From Cudoniella acicularis (lineage: Eukaryota; Ascomycota; Leotiomycetes; Helotiales; Helotiaceae): a stretch of 20,080 bases of DNA. The stretch covers positions 1 to 20,080 of the forward strand of contig JAAMPI010001089.1 in the NCBI GenBank assembly GCA_013054445.1, given 5' to 3'. The notes under the pieces were generated by a model, which was given only the letters and a program-made list of their open reading frames with translations, had not been told where the DNA came from and did no database searches. Numbering within the stretch: the stretch's first letter is position 1; every line of letters starts with the position of its first letter. Shown here one piece after another: positions 18,098 through 20,080 of the stretch. The translations under genes and the position numbers were made by a program.

Positions 18098-19450
18098 AGT
18101 GCTGCAGGTTCTGTCGTTCTAAACAATAATTTTAATTGCTTCAAGTATCTTGTCTTTCGAGTAATTGTATTATATCTGTCCCTTGGCTATCATGGGATCA
18201 GAATGCTGAATACTGGGGTAGGTAACGAATAGCTACTATTGGGTGACCAGTGGGTCTTAGGTTATATTCTTTCCTAGCGCTCTATAATTCGTTCTTCTTG
18301 TTAATTGAAGTTATTCCTAATATGGACCGGATACGGCTATATAAGCGGGAGGTGATAGCTCCTTGAGATCTAGTTTAAGTAGTTTTTCTTAGTCTATTTC
18401 TACTAGCTGTTTAGAACGAAGTAAAGAAGAAGTTGTCTAGAACCTGTAACTCACATATATACATTTCTAATAAAAGTGCTAAATAGTATAGTTTATAAAT
18501 GGCAATCCTAAGGTTTCCAAGTATTACTTTTCTAATGAGAGACGTTATATCGACTACGAATCTGCAAATCTCGGCCAAAGCTTTAACTAAAAGTCACCGC
18601 CGTCAACCTCAAGAGTTGACCTGTGGCAAGGAATTTCCCCTCGATCGTGGGAATCAAATTTGGCACTGATATATCGATAGCGATCTTGTGGTTCGATTTT
18701 GAGGCGCAAGAGTTTCCCTCATCACTCGATTTGCGGAGTGGGGTCATCGTAATGTTAATGTTTTTAGGTAGGTGTTATAGCGCACTTTCAGATGACACTC
18801 GCTAATTTATAGTGCGCTGCATGCTGAGCTCTAGCGAGTTATCCCCCGGACATCCCCTTCATACATCATAGCGAACGCTTTGTGGCACGAGTATATTTGT
18901 AAGTGGAAAAAACATTAGGACGCGTTCTAATTTTCGGGATATTAATAATTAATTGATATAAAGAGTTGCGAATTATTTTAATTTACTTGTGTTACTCTCG
19001 GGAAGGTATCCCCTCCATTGCAGCCGGGCTTGCACTTGAATTGCATGTCGCAAAAGCCGCAAAGGGATAGAGTAGAAGATACTTTTAGAATTTGAAACAG
19101 ACTAGTTATAAAGAACTTTTATCGGCACTATGATTTTATTGAGAAGTTGTAGCATTTTATGTTGTGGTTGTATTTTTATTTAGAAGTGATTATAACTCAA
19201 ACCCAGTGCAAGCTTGGCGGCAGCGGACGGGATACAAACTGGAGGCCAGTCTCTGAATATGCAACGAGATGTTTCGCGAAAGTAAACAAAACACTTGAAT
19301 ATAATTAAATAACTACACATTCAAAAGCCACTTTAATCTGTTCAAATAGATTATAGGGAAATTCTCAAGAATATCTTCCTTGTAGCCGATATTTGGCACG
19401 AGCATAGTGTTTATTAGTTGAAGTGTTATGGGGGATCGATGTGGTAGACC
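18098..19450. other. AT-rich non-coding region, possible transposon relics
   Basis: There is no credible open frame. At 18335-18480 a TATA-like CTATATAAGC is followed by T/A-rich sequence and an AATAAAAG at about 18470, an order seen in fungal LTRs, but no terminal TG/CA pair or target-site duplication was found. The rest is AT-rich with scattered GATC motifs. It could be old RIP-mutated repeat DNA; that is inference from composition only. Confidence 0.4.
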
Positions 19451-19457
19451 TCTGAAC

Positions 19458-19524
19458 GGGCGATGCGAATTTACAGCGAGTCGGCTTGCGATCCTCGACT
19501 TCTACCGAGCTACTGAGCTACCCC
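19458..19524 (-). repeat. Degenerate tRNA-like / SINE-like element
   Basis: On the minus strand, GGGGTAGCTCAGTAGCTCGG resembles a Pol III A box (TRGCNNAGYNGG) with D-arm. It is followed by GATCGCAAGCCGA, which resembles a tRNA anticodon arm, and by AAATTCGCATC, a decayed B box (GGTTCGANNCC). The spacing fits a tRNA body, but the acceptor stem does not pair well and the B box is imperfect, so it is more likely a tRNA relic or tRNA-derived SINE head than a working tRNA. No anticodon is assigned. Confidence 0.4.
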
Positions 19525-20080
19525 TGAATGTTAGCGAGTCGACCCCTGAGCTGCATGCGAGCTTCGCGCCACATGATCCAAGATCAAATTTTGTGCACAT
19601 TGCAATCTTTTTAATACTTTTGCATTTCCTTTTTGTTTAACACAACAAACAAACATCCCTGAACCAGTCACAAGCCATGTGACAACACTCCCATTCCTCA
19701 AAGTCTTAAAAGGGATGACAATACATCTCGGCTAATATATCCTCAGGATTCAACTCTCCCCTCCGCCCCCTTTCATACCCACCTAGGAATCCTTCATTCC
19801 GTATCGCGCAAACAAACCCAAAAAGGAAAACACAGCGCAGTTTCAAACCTCCAAAAACGACAATTTTCGTCGAACGACGAGATTACATCGTTACAATAAT
19901 ACCAACAGGGACTGAAGGACGTGTTGGTTCATGGTTCGCTTCGCCGGGTATTAATGCTAGTTGGATGCAAGATGTTGCAAGGAACGAATGGGTAATAGTA
20001 TAATAGTAGAGAGAGCGGACCTCCGTTTTTCCTTTTCCTTTCTTCGTGATATTCTACTTCTCCTCATCTAAACAAGAATC
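19525..20080. other. Right-edge non-coding region
   Basis: No coding frame is recognised. A small inverted repeat (TCGTCG-AA-CGACGA) lies near 19868-19881. From about 20018 the plus strand becomes pyrimidine-rich, as in fungal 5' leaders, so a gene may start beyond the right edge. Confidence 0.35.

Noticed and set aside
18623..18805. IVGIKFGTDISIA resembling an Hsp70/actin-type phosphate-1 motif (IDFGTT)
   Set aside because: Only about 13 residues match, the key Asp is replaced by Lys, and nothing after it fits an Hsp70-like ATPase. It could be a trace of a degraded copy but is not supportable.
1..20080. CRISPR arrays, bacterial operons, rRNA genes
   Set aside because: No regularly spaced identical repeats and no rRNA signature. 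Introns and gene families show a eukaryotic fungal nuclear genome.

Overview
The window reads as nuclear DNA of a filamentous ascomycete (Pezizomycotina; Leotiomycetes would fit, but that is inference). The genes carry short 45-90 nt introns with GTAAGT-type donors and CTAAC/CTGAC branch sites. They include hex-1, the Woronin-body gene found only in filamentous ascomycetes. All exon coordinates were worked out by hand from splice signals, reading frame and comparison between paralogs; no search was run.

Layout. 1-1155 (+): 3' part of a 2-oxoglutarate/Fe(II) dioxygenase gene running in from the left edge. 1156-3369: AT-rich intergenic DNA with a diverged repeat family. 3370-5401 (-): hex-1, with its conserved core at the 3' end and a long repetitive N-terminal extension that is open in frame but has no AUG. 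5402-8009: hex-1 leader and promoter side plus a long non-coding stretch. 8010-14899 (-): four tandem, same-strand paralogs of one fungal family (DUF7918-like), here called copies A (8010-9170), B (10057-11256), C (11886-13090) and D (13717-14899). They share exon structure, 5'UTR introns and a C-terminal tail. 15237-18097: a graveyard of three gene remnants, each keeping only its C-terminal part: a nucleoside hydrolase (+), a PLP-dependent decarboxylase (-) and a membrane protein (+). 18098-20080: mostly AT-rich non-coding DNA with a degenerate tRNA-like/SINE-like element.

Most notable points. (1) The predicted spliced hex-1 mRNA has no AUG in any frame for about 1.2-1.4 kb upstream of the canonical start, while its 358-nt intron has a normal number. 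This suggests non-AUG initiation of a long isoform combined with leaky scanning to the short one. (2) All four DUF7918-like paralogs end in a basic tail with SUMO-acceptor consensus sites (psi-K-x-E) followed by a SUMO-interaction-like terminus (IDLT-D/N-D). This suggests that the unknown family works in SUMO-linked nuclear biology. (3) Copy B has a broken splice donor, copies B and C share a GC-AG intron, and copy A lacks that intron, so the array is still diverging.
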